Source of the DNA: Chondrus crispus | Taxonomy: Eukaryota > Rhodophyta > Florideophyceae > Gigartinales > Gigartinaceae | Reading direction: 5' to 3' | Length of the DNA: 64,000 nt | NCBI RefSeq assembly: GCF_000350225.1 | Contig: NW_005179343.1 | Span: 248,001-312,000 of the forward strand | Shown: positions 33,053 to 43,323 of the stretch, in pieces | How positions within the stretch are numbered: position 1 is the stretch's first letter | Layout of the letters: every line of letters begins with the position of its first letter | The notes under the pieces: generated by a model | Database searches by the model: none | The model's input: only the letters and a program-made list of their open reading frames with translations | Told to the model about the DNA's origin: nothing | Program-made: the position numbers and the translations under genes

Positions 33053-33067
33053 TTCCCCTCTTCTTGG
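33053..33067 (-). other. Element E polypurine tract
   Basis: In the element's sense CCAAGAAGAGGGGAA directly before the 3' LTR, as expected for the plus-strand primer. Confidence 0.7.
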
Positions 33068-35686
33068 AATGCGCCACGCCCTGGGGCGCACTGTGTATCC
33101 ATTAACACACGTGGCGATGTGGCCACGAGGCAGCTAAATTTCACTTACTTCCGAAACGCGTGTGCGCCCTCTGCGCGCGCAGTGCCACAAGAGTAGCATC
33201 CACGTGTAGCGCGTGCGCAATATTTTTGCAGATTTTCCGAATCGGTCTTTGCCAGCCTTTCGCGCACGGTGCCACTGCAGTAGCATCCACGTGTCGCCCG
33301 GGACCTATAATTTTCCCGGATTTTCCGAATCGGTCTTGGTACCCCCTGTGCGGGCGGCGGCACGCGCCGCAATTTGCGACGGTCGTGTGGCAACTGCGGC
33401 ATACTGTACGCCTGGGCGCATACAGCGCGTGCAGCGGAGACGAGCTGAGGGAGACCCTTCGTCGGGAGGCGCGGTGGTGAGCGCATTTTTCCCAATTGGG
33501 CCTTCCGAGTGCCACGGGCGGCGGCGCGGGCGCGGGCGGCGAGGCTGCAACGGCGGGCCGTGCACGGAGTGCAGTGCGGCGCGAGGGTGCGGGACGTGTT
33601 CATGGTCTCCCGCAATGGGGTTTGTCCGTCATCGGGGTTGCCTTCCTTCGTACTGTTCGGCCACGCCCGGTGCCTGCGCTCTCCCGTACAGGGTTTCTTC
33701 GAGCGGCAATCGTCGTCGCTGCGTCCATGATGGGTCGTTCGTGCGTTACTGATATCCATGTGGGGTCGGGACTTCGCTTTCGTTAGGCTAGTGACTGCCC
33801 GATCAGGTTTTTCCTTTGCCATAAAAATCGGCCTTTTTGCCAGTAAAACGTGCCTGGTTTTCTCGTCTTCGAGGCTTGTCCTTGTAAATTAACGAGCTCC
33901 CATTGGACATTCCCTAAAATCTTCGTGCCTCAAACCGCCTCCTTGAACCGCCACCAATTTCCTTTTGGGCGTTCCCATTGGGCATTACCATTTTTGGTCG
34001 ATTTTTCACGTAACGTGCTCCACTCTGGTCTACCAGCTTGTCTCTGACGCGACCTTCGGAGGCAGAATTTGGAGCTTGTCGCCCTCCTTGGGGTGACCGC
34101 TGCGTCAGCTTACTCGCATCCTTTCCCCTTCTGCTGCTCTAGTCTTCGGCGCCGTCCCGACCGGGTCTCAATTAGTTTTCCCAGAGGGGTCTTCTCTTGT
34201 CATGGGGACCTTCCCAACGTGGTCTCGATTGGGTTTTCCCTGGGGGCTCCGGCCGTGGGGACATGCAATCCCGGACGGGTCTTTCTCGGCCCTAATTGTC
34301 CGTCTTGTCGGTCTTTCGCCGTTCTCCCGACAGGGTTTACAGGTATATCTCAAGCGGGTTGACTGGCCTATTTGGGCTCCTGCACAGTTCCGAATCTCAC
34401 TTTAAAAATTCGGAAGCCTTACCCCTCTTCTTTGAGTGCGCCACGTCCTCGGGGTGGCCATTATGTTCGTGGCCCGCGCCCGTTAGCCTCCTTCAAGTGG
34501 CCGTTGTACGGACGTAACCGACGCCACGGGGCCATTGCGAAACTGGACCAAGCCGGCCCGGTGTGAACTCCCTTCGGGTCGCGATTAGGCGTCGGTTCGT
34601 CTCCGACGTCTCTGCACGGCGGCATTCGACCTCGCGGTACTCCTCCGAACTCGTACACACGGTCTATTCCCGTCAAGTCTTCCGTGCCCTTTCGGGAGTC
34701 CTCGCTGCTTCTGTCCTTTGAGGAAGGCCGGCACATTCCCGTGTGACAGAGGGGAGCAGGTGACCTCTCTCGCGTCCGCCCGTCCTGTGGTCGTGTCGCT
34801 TCTCCCGTCCTTTGCGTTATTCTCCTCCAGCGGACGACTCCCTCCCACGCAAGGATTGGGAGGCAGGCCCGCCGCCGAAGAGGCGTGGGCTACGGAGCAA
34901 CGCCTTTCAGGCCGACAAGTGCGCACAGTACCTCCACGGACGTAATTCAGGGCGAAACCCACTGGGGCGCCCCTCCGCCGCCGGGACGAATTCCGCGAAC
35001 GGTGGCTATAAATACGGACGCGACGGCCTCCCTACCGCCTACAAGTCCGCCGCTCTACCCCACGTCCTTCATCTCGGAACCCGCCTGGGACGACCGACCC
35101 GGGCGGTACGGGAAATCGTCAGTTATACGAGCTCGCCCCTTTGGGGTTCCTCTCCCCCTTTTGACAGATTCCCACTTGACTGCCGTCCACCACCAGGGGT
35201 CGACCACTTATCCTTTTTAAAAGGACGTCGGTATTTTACCGAGACGGGTGGTACAGTCTACCAGGAGGACTACATACCCTGGGGGAACTGTAATAAAATC
35301 CCTTCCGGGTTTCTTCTGTCCTTTCGCAGGTAACGTTTCGGCAACCGCGACGCGTACGGGATTAGTTGACCGCCAACGACAGAGGTGCGGTCGCTTCTCC
35401 AACGCTCCGTCGACCCTGAAAGTTTCACCCGTTCGGGACTTAAGAATATTCCAAGTCCGGCCTCGTGCCCTGTTCTTTTTCGGGGTTTTCCTAAACGTCC
35501 GTTGTGGTCTGTTCGCTTTTTTGGGCTTGTCCGATCTCGGAAACTTGGGAGTGAACTGCGGTTGGCGGGGCATACCCCCTATTATAAGGACCTTTTCGGA
35601 CTGTCCTTTCCTAGGTTCCCTTTGCAGTTCGGTCTGTGCGGTCAAGCAGCCCTGCCCATAACGGACCAACTTTTGGTGGCGCCCCC
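33068..35686. other. Element E non-coding 3' interior
   Basis: Follows the gag stop in the element's sense. Several long overlapping ORFs exist on both strands, but none shows a pol or other domain. It includes TAACGAGCTCCCATTGG (33890-33906), the same motif that flanks the accessory gene in element A. Confidence 0.5.
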
Positions 35687-35750
35687 TCACTTGTAACTTC
35701 GAGGGGGCGTGGGGCGTTGCCGTCCGCGATGAATTCGAGGCACACGAGGG
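35687..35750 (-). pseudogene. gag: Element E gag, 3' end beyond the nested element
   Basis: The last about 20 codons of the element E Gag frame, from the element C target site to the TGA at 35689-35687, ending RQRPTPPRSYK. Joining across element C and one GTAC copy keeps the frame, which shows that C inserted inside gag. Confidence 0.8.
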
Positions 35751-35754
35751 GTAC

Positions 35755-36125
35755 TGTCACGTCTAACAGATGTGAGCGCCTTGACGGTAGACCCGGGAGC
35801 CAGACAGGCGACCCAGATTGGCGACAGCAGGCAGCTGTCTACAGTGACAAACAGCCACAACAGAAACAACACCGTTGACAGTACACAATTGATTTACTTC
35901 TCGGTAGTTGGATGCCGGACCCCATTGGACCGTGGGCCCGGTGCCTTAAATAGACACCATCTACCAGTTACAGTATACGAACACTACAGTACCTTCTTGC
36001 ATTTGCTATCAAATGCAAGCAAGAGGGCGGGCTAATAAATGCATATCATCATTATTTGAATAGTGCGCCATAATTCACACGGCGCTCTACTGACCCTTCC
36101 CATCCGTGGCCCTGCAGGTGCAACA
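35755..36125 (-). repeat. Element C 3' LTR
   Basis: 371 bp, TGTCACGTC...GTGCAACA on the plus strand, identical to 41346-41716. Confidence 0.95.
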
Positions 36126-36182
36126 TTCGTGCCTTGTAGCCTCAGTCCGCCGCGCGGCTTCGCCCAACTCGCCGGTTTTCCT

Positions 36183-37372
36183 TTACGCACCACCCAGGTC
36201 CTCCGCGTCTGCCCTCTGCATCAGTCCTCCACCTTCACAGTTTGCCGACGTAGCCAACCTCCGGTAGCCCACCGCCTCGACCAAACGCGCGACCGCCTCC
36301 GTAGCCTCATCGCTCTCTTCCCCTGAGTCCTCAGCCTCCAGTTGCGTTGGCGACGTCCCGCTCCCTGTCGCGGCCCCCTCGCGGCTGTCGTACAGCTTGA
36401 TGATGGTAGTGGGCAGGTCTGACTCTGGAGTCCAGCAGCTAGAGCGACTCCCACTGATACGAACTTTGAAATGACGCTCCATTTCCCCGTTCTCCTTGTT
36501 CCTTCGTACTTGCGTTGTGACGATGCGGTCCAGTGTCCGTAGGCTGTCAGGAAACACCCCGTCCTCGGGGTTGCCAGTCTCCACCACACCATCCGGAATC
36601 TTCCGCAAACGGTTCGCGTGGACTCGTACTACACTGTTCCCCACCTCAGCCTTCAATTCGTACCCGACGCGTCCCAGCCTAGACAGTACAGTGTACGGAC
36701 CGATCCACGGCTTGACAATCTTCTTGCCCTCCGCCTTCCTGACCTTGACCGACCACAACAGCACCCTGTCCCAAACCTGGTACTCCTCCGGGTTCACTTT
36801 CTTGTCGAACTGCTTCTTCGCCCGGGCCCTGGACTTGTTGCCTTTCCCCAGCAGCTGCTGGTGTATCAGTGCCAGTCGTTTAGCGAGACTGTCCGGCTCA
36901 TCCTCGAAGCAGGCCCGGTCGACTTCCCCCCATGCCTCGAAGGCTTCCACGCCGAACATAGCTTTGTAGGGCGTCATGCCGGTACCCGGGCATATGCCAG
37001 TATTGTATCGAAGGCATGCCAGAGCCATATGCTCATCCCAGTCCGCATCTCCAGTCGCCATGAAGCTGGCTAGGTCCCGAGTCAGCGTCCTGTTCCAGCG
37101 TTCAACTGTACCGTTTGCTTGAGGGTGCAGCGGGTATGTCTGAATTCGTCCGATTCCCAGCATACTGTAGAGCTCCTTGATTACATCGCTAACGATGTTC
37201 GTTCCTCCATCTGACAACATCCCTTGCATCAGACCAAACACTGATATCCACTCCTCAATAAGCACCCTGGCTATGGTTTCAGCTTTCTCGTCCGGGATTG
37301 CTTTCGCCCGTACGAACCGGGTGAACACATCAATTATAGCTAATACCTTGATGTTACCTTTCTTCGTCCGGG
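36183..37372 (-). pseudogene. pol: Element C integrase core and C-terminal domain (out of frame with pol)
   Basis: The frame continuing Pol after a one-base break. It contains KKGNIKVLAIIDVFTRFVRA, the second catalytic Asp in MLSDGGTNIV, the Glu in HPQANGTVERWNRT, a GPY/F-like region (KPWIGPYTVLSRLG) and a tail with DRIVTTQVRRNK ... HFKVRISGSR, which may be a degenerate chromodomain. The first catalytic Asp (VAFDVQT) lies in the upstream frame. The break maps to a run of three G at 37370-37372 (plus strand). One missing base there restores continuity, so a recent deletion or a sequencing error is possible. Confidence 0.85.
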
Positions 37373-39943
37373 TGTAATTGTCTGCACGTCGAATGCGACT
37401 AGTTGGAACCGTCTTTCTGGATGCCTCAGCTCCAGTAACGCCTGGATTCCCGGTTGCCGGTCCTCGGCTACAGTACACTGTAGACAGTCCTTGACGAAGC
37501 GTGCAACGTCTCGAGCCATGCCCTTCCACCAGAAGCGACCCAGCAGCTTAGCCATCGTCCTCTGTAGTCCGTAGTGTCCTGTCAGTCTTGACCCATGAAC
37601 GAACGTCAGCACATCCTTGACCATCGCCCTCGGCACCACTATTGGCAATTCATCTCGCTTGGCGTTGCGTAGCAACCCGACATCGTCCACCAGAAATCTC
37701 TTGCTAGTCCGTGCGTGCTCCTCCAAATCGCCGTACTCCGCGACCTGGGCAGCTCGCAGCTGTCCGTCCGTAGGTCCCGTTCCCGGCGCCCCCAGTCCCG
37801 TGATGGTTGGTGCGACAGCCTCGTTTACCGCTGCCACTTGCTCGTCTGCTTCCGCTTGACCCAGCTCTTCCATCTTTAGCCTGTCAATAGGACAGTAGCA
37901 GCGCTGACAGAGCGGCTTGGGTACAGCATCCCTACTGAGTGCGTCCGGTACTACCAATTCTGGGCCGGCACGGTGCTTAACTATAAAGTCGAAGTCCTGC
38001 AAGTCTACCACCCACCGTGCTAACTTCTCACGGGGGTCCTTTAGACTCAGCAACCATTTCAACGACATGTGGTCCGTGACTACAGTAAACTGTTCGCCGT
38101 GTAGATAGTGCCGCCATTTGAGCAATGCATGGATTACTGCCAAGCATTCTCGTTCGGTCGGGGCGTAGTTGCGTTCTGACTTCTTCAGAGTCCGGCTGGT
38201 AAACGATACTGGGCGCCACTTGCCGTCCTTCTCTTGCTGCAGTAGCACCCCATCCAGCCCGTAAGCACTAGCGTCAGTCATGACTTGCTTGGGAGCTCCG
38301 CGCACTGGCGCAGCCAGAATCTCCGGGTCGCACAACGATTCCTTCAATTCCTCCCAGGCCTTCGTCTGTACTGCTCCCCATCGCTCCTTCAAATCCGGTA
38401 TCACCAGCCGTTGTCCATGCCAACGCTTCTTAGAGAACCCTGTGCCCTTCAGTACTTCATACAGTGGCGCAGCAGTTTCCGCGAAGTGGTCTACGAAATC
38501 AGCAAAGTAGTTCACCAGCCCGAGGAAGCGCATCAGCTCGTCTCCTGACTGAGGCATCTCCAAGCGTCGGATAGCCTCGACGTGCTTATTGGATGGTCGT
38601 AGTCCACGTTCATCAACAACGTGTCCCAGTATCTCCGCACTACGCACACCGAATTCGCACTTGGACAGCTTGAGACGTACGCCAGCCTCGTACAGTATAT
38701 CCAGTATTGAAGCTAAGGATTCCAGATACTCATCTTCATTAGCGGTCCCGATGCTGGTGTCATCCATGAACGCCAGCACATCTCGTCCCTTACGTGCTCC
38801 CAGAATCAGGTTGATGATTCTCTGAAACGTTCCGGGGGAGTTCTTCAATCCTTGCGGGAGCCGCGTGAACTGTAGTACACCGAGTACAGTACGTATCGCT
38901 GTGCATGCTCGTGAGTCTGGATGAAGTTCCACCTGATAGAACCCGTCCTTTAGATCGAATACAGAGAACACCTTCTTAGTAGCGAGCCAGTCCAGTGTAT
39001 CTCTTACGTTCTCCATGGGGTATGAGTCCGTTACGGTAAGATCATTGAGACGTCGGAAGTCCGATGTCACGCGTATCCCCCCATCTTTCTTGCGGACGAA
39101 TACATTGTTCGCCGCCCAGGGGAACACTGCTGGTTCCAGTACACCCATCTTGATGAGCTTGTGCATTGCAGCACGCTCCACCTCCTCTTCTTTTGGCGAC
39201 CGGCGACGAATGGGCTGGCAGACAGGCTTGGCGTCGGGTTTCAGAGCAATGACATGCTGCGTTCCCGCAATCCTGCCCAGCCCTTTGAATATGTCTCGGC
39301 GCTTCCACAGTAGCTTCCGTAGGTGATTGCGCTTCGCGGGACTAGAAGAGAATGCCCTGAAATCCATATCGTTGAGTGCTTGATCGACATCTGCATCCTC
39401 GATCACGGCGCGCACAGATTCCCCAGACTCATCCCTTCCCCGGTTGACGCGACTGCCCACCGGTCCCTGTACCCGTTTGTCACCCCACTTCACAGAAGCA
39501 CAGTCCTGCTCCAAGTCCAGGTGCAGTCCCATCTTCCGCCAGAAACGCCTCCCGATCAACATCTTATCTGGTAGCGACGACATGACGCGTACCTCTTCAC
39601 TGCACTGTAGTCCCCAGAAACTGAACTCCAATCTCCCAGTTCCAATCACCCCAATCTCCCGTCCGTCTGCTGCACAGGCGGATCCCCCCGTGGCCCGTAC
39701 TCGCCCGCCGTGGGCCCGGTACCACTCATGGTCCACCCAAATTGACAATGCTGCTGTGTCAATGGGCACCATTACCTCCTCGCCAAACACCCCCACCTTG
39801 ACGGCTACCTCGTCTTCCGACAACTTCTCCCGCCACTGCGGCTCCCGGCAAGCGCACACCGACTCGCGCTTGCCCCTCCCGACCGTCTCCGCGGCCGAGT
39901 CTACTTCCGTACCGGGGGAGTTGCACCCCCCAGCCCGTTTCCC
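37340..39943 (-). CDS. pol: Element C pol: protease, RT, RNase H, integrase zinc finger
   Basis: Read in the -1 frame from the G GGA AAC site (39943). Protease motif VPIDTAALSIWV (DTA in place of DTG). RT follows, with LTVTDSYPMENV, FDLKDGFYQVEL, LPQGLKNSPGTFQ and the catalytic FMDD (usually YxDD or FxDD). RNase H has VMTDASAYGLDG and TERECLAVIHA. The integrase HHCC finger is HGSRLTGHYG ... CLQC, then VAFDVQT with the first catalytic Asp before the frame ends at 37340. All RT and RNase H catalytic Asp residues are present. The remainder of integrase is in another frame (36183-37372). Confidence 0.93.
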   Translation of the reverse strand, partial: GKRAGGCNSPGTEVDSAAETVGRGKRESVCACREPQWREKLSEDEVAVKVGVFGEEVMVPIDTAALSIWVDHEWYRAHGGRVRATGGSACAADGREIGVIGTGRLEFSFWGLQCSEEVRVMSSLPDKMLIGRRFWRKMGLHLDLEQDCASVKWGDKRVQGPVGSRVNRGRDESGESVRAVIEDADVDQALNDMDFRAFSSSPAKRNHLRKLLWKRRDIFKGLGRIAGTQHVIALKPDAKPVCQPIRRRSPKEEEVERAAMHKLIKMGVLEPAVFPWAANNVFVRKKDGGIRVTSDFRRLNDLTVTDSYPMENVRDTLDWLATKKVFSVFDLKDGFYQVELHPDSRACTAIRTVLGVLQFTRLPQGLKNSPGTFQRIINLILGARKGRDVLAFMDDTSIGTANEDEYLESLASILDILYEAGVRLKLSKCEFGVRSAEILGHVVDERGLRPSNKHVEAIRRLEMPQSGDELMRFLGLVNYFADFVDHFAETAAPLYEVLKGTGFSKKRWHGQRLVIPDLKERWGAVQTKAWEELKESLCDPEILAAPVRGAPKQVMTDASAYGLDGVLLQQEKDGKWRPVSFTSRTLKKSERNYAPTERECLAVIHALLKWRHYLHGEQFTVVTDHMSLKWLLSLKDPREKLARWVVDLQDFDFIVKHRAGPELVVPDALSRDAVPKPLCQRCYCPIDRLKMEELGQAEADEQVAAVNEAVAPTITGLGAPGTGPTDGQLRAAQVAEYGDLEEHARTSKRFLVDDVGLLRNAKRDELPIVVPRAMVKDVLTFVHGSRLTGHYGLQRTMAKLLGRFWWKGMARDVARFVKDCLQCTVAEDRQPGIQALLELRHPERRFQLVAFDVQTITPGRRKVTSRY

Positions 39944-41268
39944 TGCTCTGGACGAGACGCTGGTCGGGCGGTGTACTCCTTGCCCTTGAGGGCCTTCTTC
40001 TTGTCGCAGAACCGGGCAATGTGCCCTAGCTGTAGACAGAAATGGCACTTTACGTGCGCGAAACGGCTTTCATTGCTGGCATTGCTGCCCTCGGGTTGCT
40101 GCGGGGCGCCGTGGCCCGTGTGCTCCTCGACCTCGCGAATAGACTCACGGTGCAAATTTTGCTGCGCCGTGGACAGCCGGGAAACCGATGAGACTACAGT
40201 ATCGAAATCTCCCATGACAAGGACGGCCTGGTCTTGCAGCTTCTGCGGTAAGCCGGCCTTGAACCTGTTGAGTAGCACGTCGCCCTCGATGGGCGTGGGC
40301 AGTGCCATGGACGCGGAGCGGAGACGCTCGGCATACTGTGCCACGGACTCCTTCTTCTCACTCCAGCGCATCTCGAAGAACTTATCCTGTAGCGCGCTGC
40401 GGTGCGTCTTGTTGCACAGACGGGTCTCCAACAGGCCCCACAACTCCGCAGCCGATGCCTCCGTGTGCATGCTCGCGATCTCCTCGTAGACCCGACGCGC
40501 GTCCTTTTCGAAAGCATACGGGAGCAGCCGACGTTCGGACGATTCCATGATGGGGAAATCCTTGAGCAGCCTTTCCCATGTACGCTTGGAGTCGAAGAAT
40601 GAACCGTCGCCAATCTTCTTACAACGCGCGTGCTCCAATGCGCTCTTGTAGATATTGTAGGCGACCAAGGTACGGTAGACTTCATACTCTGGTACTTTCA
40701 GGGAGCGCTCTACAGGACGATGGGCGCGACTACGAGCAGCTGCTGACCTTGCTACTGGCTGTGGAGCGGACTTGCTACGCGGCGCGCGTTCCCCCTCCGA
40801 CAGCTCCGAGTGCCAGTACTCCCCATCACTCCGGTTACCATCCTCCGTCGGTTGATAGGGCACCTGGGCCTTCTGAGCAGAGGGGCCCTGCGGCTGACTT
40901 GCTTCCCATTCCACCTTGCTCAACCGCTCCTGTACCTGCCCCATGCTGTCCTCCTGAGCTATGGAACGCGCCGTCACCTCTCTCAGAGCGTTGGTCATAT
41001 CGACTAAGACGCGCTCGAGGTGGGTTGCTGCCGCAGTCGGTGCTGGGTCCGGTCCTGAGAGCACCTGGCTTGACTTGACAGTCTTCTCCGTCGTCTCGGC
41101 CTGCCCTGAACCTGGCTCTGCCGGCGACGGCTTGAGAACGAGCTGAACAGTGTCCGTCTGGGGGATGTCGTACTCCTCCCCTGACGATGACACACCCGTC
41201 TCGCTTGCGTCTGAGGGACCCGCGGCGTTTCCGCCGTTGTCCGGGTTGCTCCTCGTACCACGACGCAT
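39901..41268 (-). CDS. gag: Element C Gag
   Basis: 455 codons. The N-terminus is acidic and low-complexity, a coiled-coil-like stretch follows, and the capsid domain lies around residues 210-370 (YNIYKSALEHARCKKIGDG, LLETRLCNKTHRSALQDKFFEMRW, VAQYAERLRSASMALP). The zinc knuckle CHFCLQLGHIARFC is about 45 residues from the end (CCHC). The ATG at 41268 is the first in the frame after the 5' LTR. The last 13 codons contain the frameshift site into pol. The capsid pattern is that of the Ty3/Gypsy retrotransposon Gag family. Confidence 0.93.
   Translation of the reverse strand: MRRGTRSNPDNGGNAAGPSDASETGVSSSGEEYDIPQTDTVQLVLKPSPAEPGSGQAETTEKTVKSSQVLSGPDPAPTAAATHLERVLVDMTNALREVTARSIAQEDSMGQVQERLSKVEWEASQPQGPSAQKAQVPYQPTEDGNRSDGEYWHSELSEGERAPRSKSAPQPVARSAAARSRAHRPVERSLKVPEYEVYRTLVAYNIYKSALEHARCKKIGDGSFFDSKRTWERLLKDFPIMESSERRLLPYAFEKDARRVYEEIASMHTEASAAELWGLLETRLCNKTHRSALQDKFFEMRWSEKKESVAQYAERLRSASMALPTPIEGDVLLNRFKAGLPQKLQDQAVLVMGDFDTVVSSVSRLSTAQQNLHRESIREVEEHTGHGAPQQPEGSNASNESRFAHVKCHFCLQLGHIARFCDKKKALKGKEYTARPASRPEQGNGLGGATPPVRK
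39914..39943 (-). promoter_or_regulatory. Programmed -1 frameshift signal of element C
   Basis: In the element's sense the heptamer G GGA AAC (39943-39937) lies in the Gag frame. It is followed by a 5-nt spacer (GGGCT) and a G-run/C-run stem-loop (39931-39914, stem of at least 5 G-C pairs, 7-8-nt loop). A slip of one base back enters the pol frame exactly where Pol becomes open. The heptamer, spacer and stem match the standard retroviral -1 arrangement. Confidence 0.85.
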
Positions 41269-41345
41269 ATGTCTTCACGTACCCTGTACGTACCTTGCTA
41301 GCTCGTCCGGTGGCAAAACAGCCGCGCACGGTAAAAACGTTTTTA

Positions 41346-41716
41346 TGTCACGTCTAACAGATGTGAGCGCCTTGACGGTAGACCCGGGAGCCAGACAGGC
41401 GACCCAGATTGGCGACAGCAGGCAGCTGTCTACAGTGACAAACAGCCACAACAGAAACAACACCGTTGACAGTACACAATTGATTTACTTCTCGGTAGTT
41501 GGATGCCGGACCCCATTGGACCGTGGGCCCGGTGCCTTAAATAGACACCATCTACCAGTTACAGTATACGAACACTACAGTACCTTCTTGCATTTGCTAT
41601 CAAATGCAAGCAAGAGGGCGGGCTAATAAATGCATATCATCATTATTTGAATAGTGCGCCATAATTCACACGGCGCTCTACTGACCCTTCCCATCCGTGG
41701 CCCTGCAGGTGCAACA
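41346..41716 (-). repeat. Element C 5' LTR
   Basis: 371 bp, identical to the 3' LTR. The interior begins with TAAAAACGTTTTTACC, a short palindrome and not a TGG primer-binding site. Confidence 0.95.
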
Positions 41717-43323
41717 GTACCCTTTGTGGGCTCGTATTTTTCCCAGTTGGGGGTTCGTCTCCAACCCCCTGAAAGGGTCGAGCCTGTGTGTCCCGTATGG
41801 GGCTTCGAGTGCCGTGTGTCAAGACGTCCTCGGGGCTGTGGTTCCGACCTCGCCCCGACGGGTGTGGATCGCTTTCGTTCATTTAGTCTCGGCAAAGACC
41901 TGTCTCGAGGGATGAGATAAACCTCTACAGTGTGGTCCGGCCTCGGCTTTTCTTCTTTCCTTGCGGGTCCAGCGACATCCTTGCGGCCGTTTAACGCTTC
42001 TAATTCCCGGACCAGACGCGCAATGTCCTGTCGAAAGGAATTGCGTTCTCGGTGAGAAAGTAACCGAACTCGTAGGTTTTCCGTTAAATCGGGACAGCAA
42101 GGCCGGCTCGGAGAGAGGCATAAAGGGCAGGGGATCTCGTCGTCGGAAGAACTTCTCCGTCGACCCGAGCGGGACAGTTTCCCACCAGTGGGCCCCGGGC
42201 TTGACTTTCCTCTCTTCTTTTCTGCCCTTTTTCCTTGAGAGGACCTTGATATACGTTTACCGGTCTCGCGATTTCGTCCCAAACGGTTGTCTTCGGGAGC
42301 GCCTCCGGGCGGCTCGTCACAAGCGCCGCAGGGAACACTGCCCCTATTTCCCTTAGGGTCTTCTCCGTTGGCCTGGCTTTGGTCCTTTTTGGGCGCCGCC
42401 ACCGCCACCTCGCTGGCATTAAATCTTTCTTCCCTCGAGGGTACTTTTACGGACTCCGAATCGGTGGGGACCTTCCTGCCCTTACGGGATCTTCTGGTCC
42501 GCCGTTTCCTTCTCTGTCGGTCATCGTCACTCGATGGAGTAGCCCTCGTAGACTGGCCCCTTGCGTCGACGTCTCCGAGAGTTGACCAGTGTGACCCTGA
42601 TCCGGGAGAATTCCTGTCGGGTTTCCTATGGCTTTCGCTATGGACTGTAGCGGACGCATACCCCTTCGCCTTCAAGTTCCGCTCCCTAAGAGCGAGCATC
42701 CGGATTCGATCCTCCTTGGAGAGTCCGTGACAGCACGGCTGGTACACGGAAAGGCAGATCCGACAACGGTCGACTCTGTGCGATGAGTCTATCCTCGAGT
42801 GGGGGCTTCGAAAGCCGACATCCCTTCTGGGGTCGCGCCAGGACCACTCCCCGTTCGGGTACTCCTCTTCCCATAGGGACGTCTTAGATTCCTGCGGCGT
42901 ACTCCCTACGTCCCTGGGGGTTTTCGTCCCTAAGCAGGCTGTGGTATCCGTGGTGTGGTTTGCTACAGGCGACTGCACAGCCGCCGCTTCCACATTCATA
43001 CCGAGAGGAGAGTCACAAACACCGTTGGCCTCCTTGACAGGACACGTTTCGGGCGATTCATCTGAAATGAGCAAACTACTATGCGGACGTCCCGCTCGGG
43101 GTCGAAGGTGGTACCGGCTTCTCGTGACCGCCGGATATTTTTTTCCACCCCTGTAGGCAATCCCGACGCCCTCAGCGTACTGCTTTAGCTCTGTAAAGGC
43201 TACGCGGGGGTGCGTCGTAAGATGGTGACGCACCTGAGTACGGATGGCCGGAAGGAGCCCTTCCACAAAGAGCGACTTGAGCCGATTATCGGAGAAGACA
43301 TTTCCGCAACGGAGTGCTTTCTT
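41717..43323 (-). pseudogene. gag: Element E gag, C-terminal part with duplicated Cys motif
   Basis: Same frame as 43324-44718, after one TGA. It begins with the end of the capsid region (LFVEGLLPAIRTQVRHHLT ... FTELKQYAEGVGIAYRG). A long Ser/Arg-rich tail follows with two copies of a motif CxxCLSxxxPCC..L....R.R.L..RERN, one near 42765-42660 and one near 42130-42035. These resemble a small zinc-binding unit but are not a CCHC knuckle, and I know no named family for them. The frame is cut at 41720 by element C and resumes at 35750. Confidence 0.8.

Larger units (their letters stand above)
35755..41716 (-). mobile_element. Element C: young 5.96-kb Ty3/Gypsy element nested in element E
   Basis: LTRs of 371 bp each (35755-36125 and 41346-41716), identical on inspection, flanked by GTAC (35751-35754 and 41717-41720). 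In the element's sense: 5' LTR, gag (41268-39901), -1 frameshift site, then pol with protease, RT, RNase H and integrase. Identical LTRs indicate a very recent insertion. No TGG-type primer-binding site follows the 5' LTR and the tract before the 3' LTR is not strongly purine-rich, so priming may differ from the other families here. Confidence 0.95.

Noticed and set aside
33145-33822. 225-codon minus-strand ORF in the element E tail
   Set aside because: It overlaps equally long ORFs on the other strand and lacks motifs; typical of GC-rich non-coding sequence.
35217-35690. 157-codon ORF just after the element E gag stop, as a pol remnant
   Set aside because: It starts at GTG overlapping the gag stop in another frame and shows no protease, RT or integrase motif.
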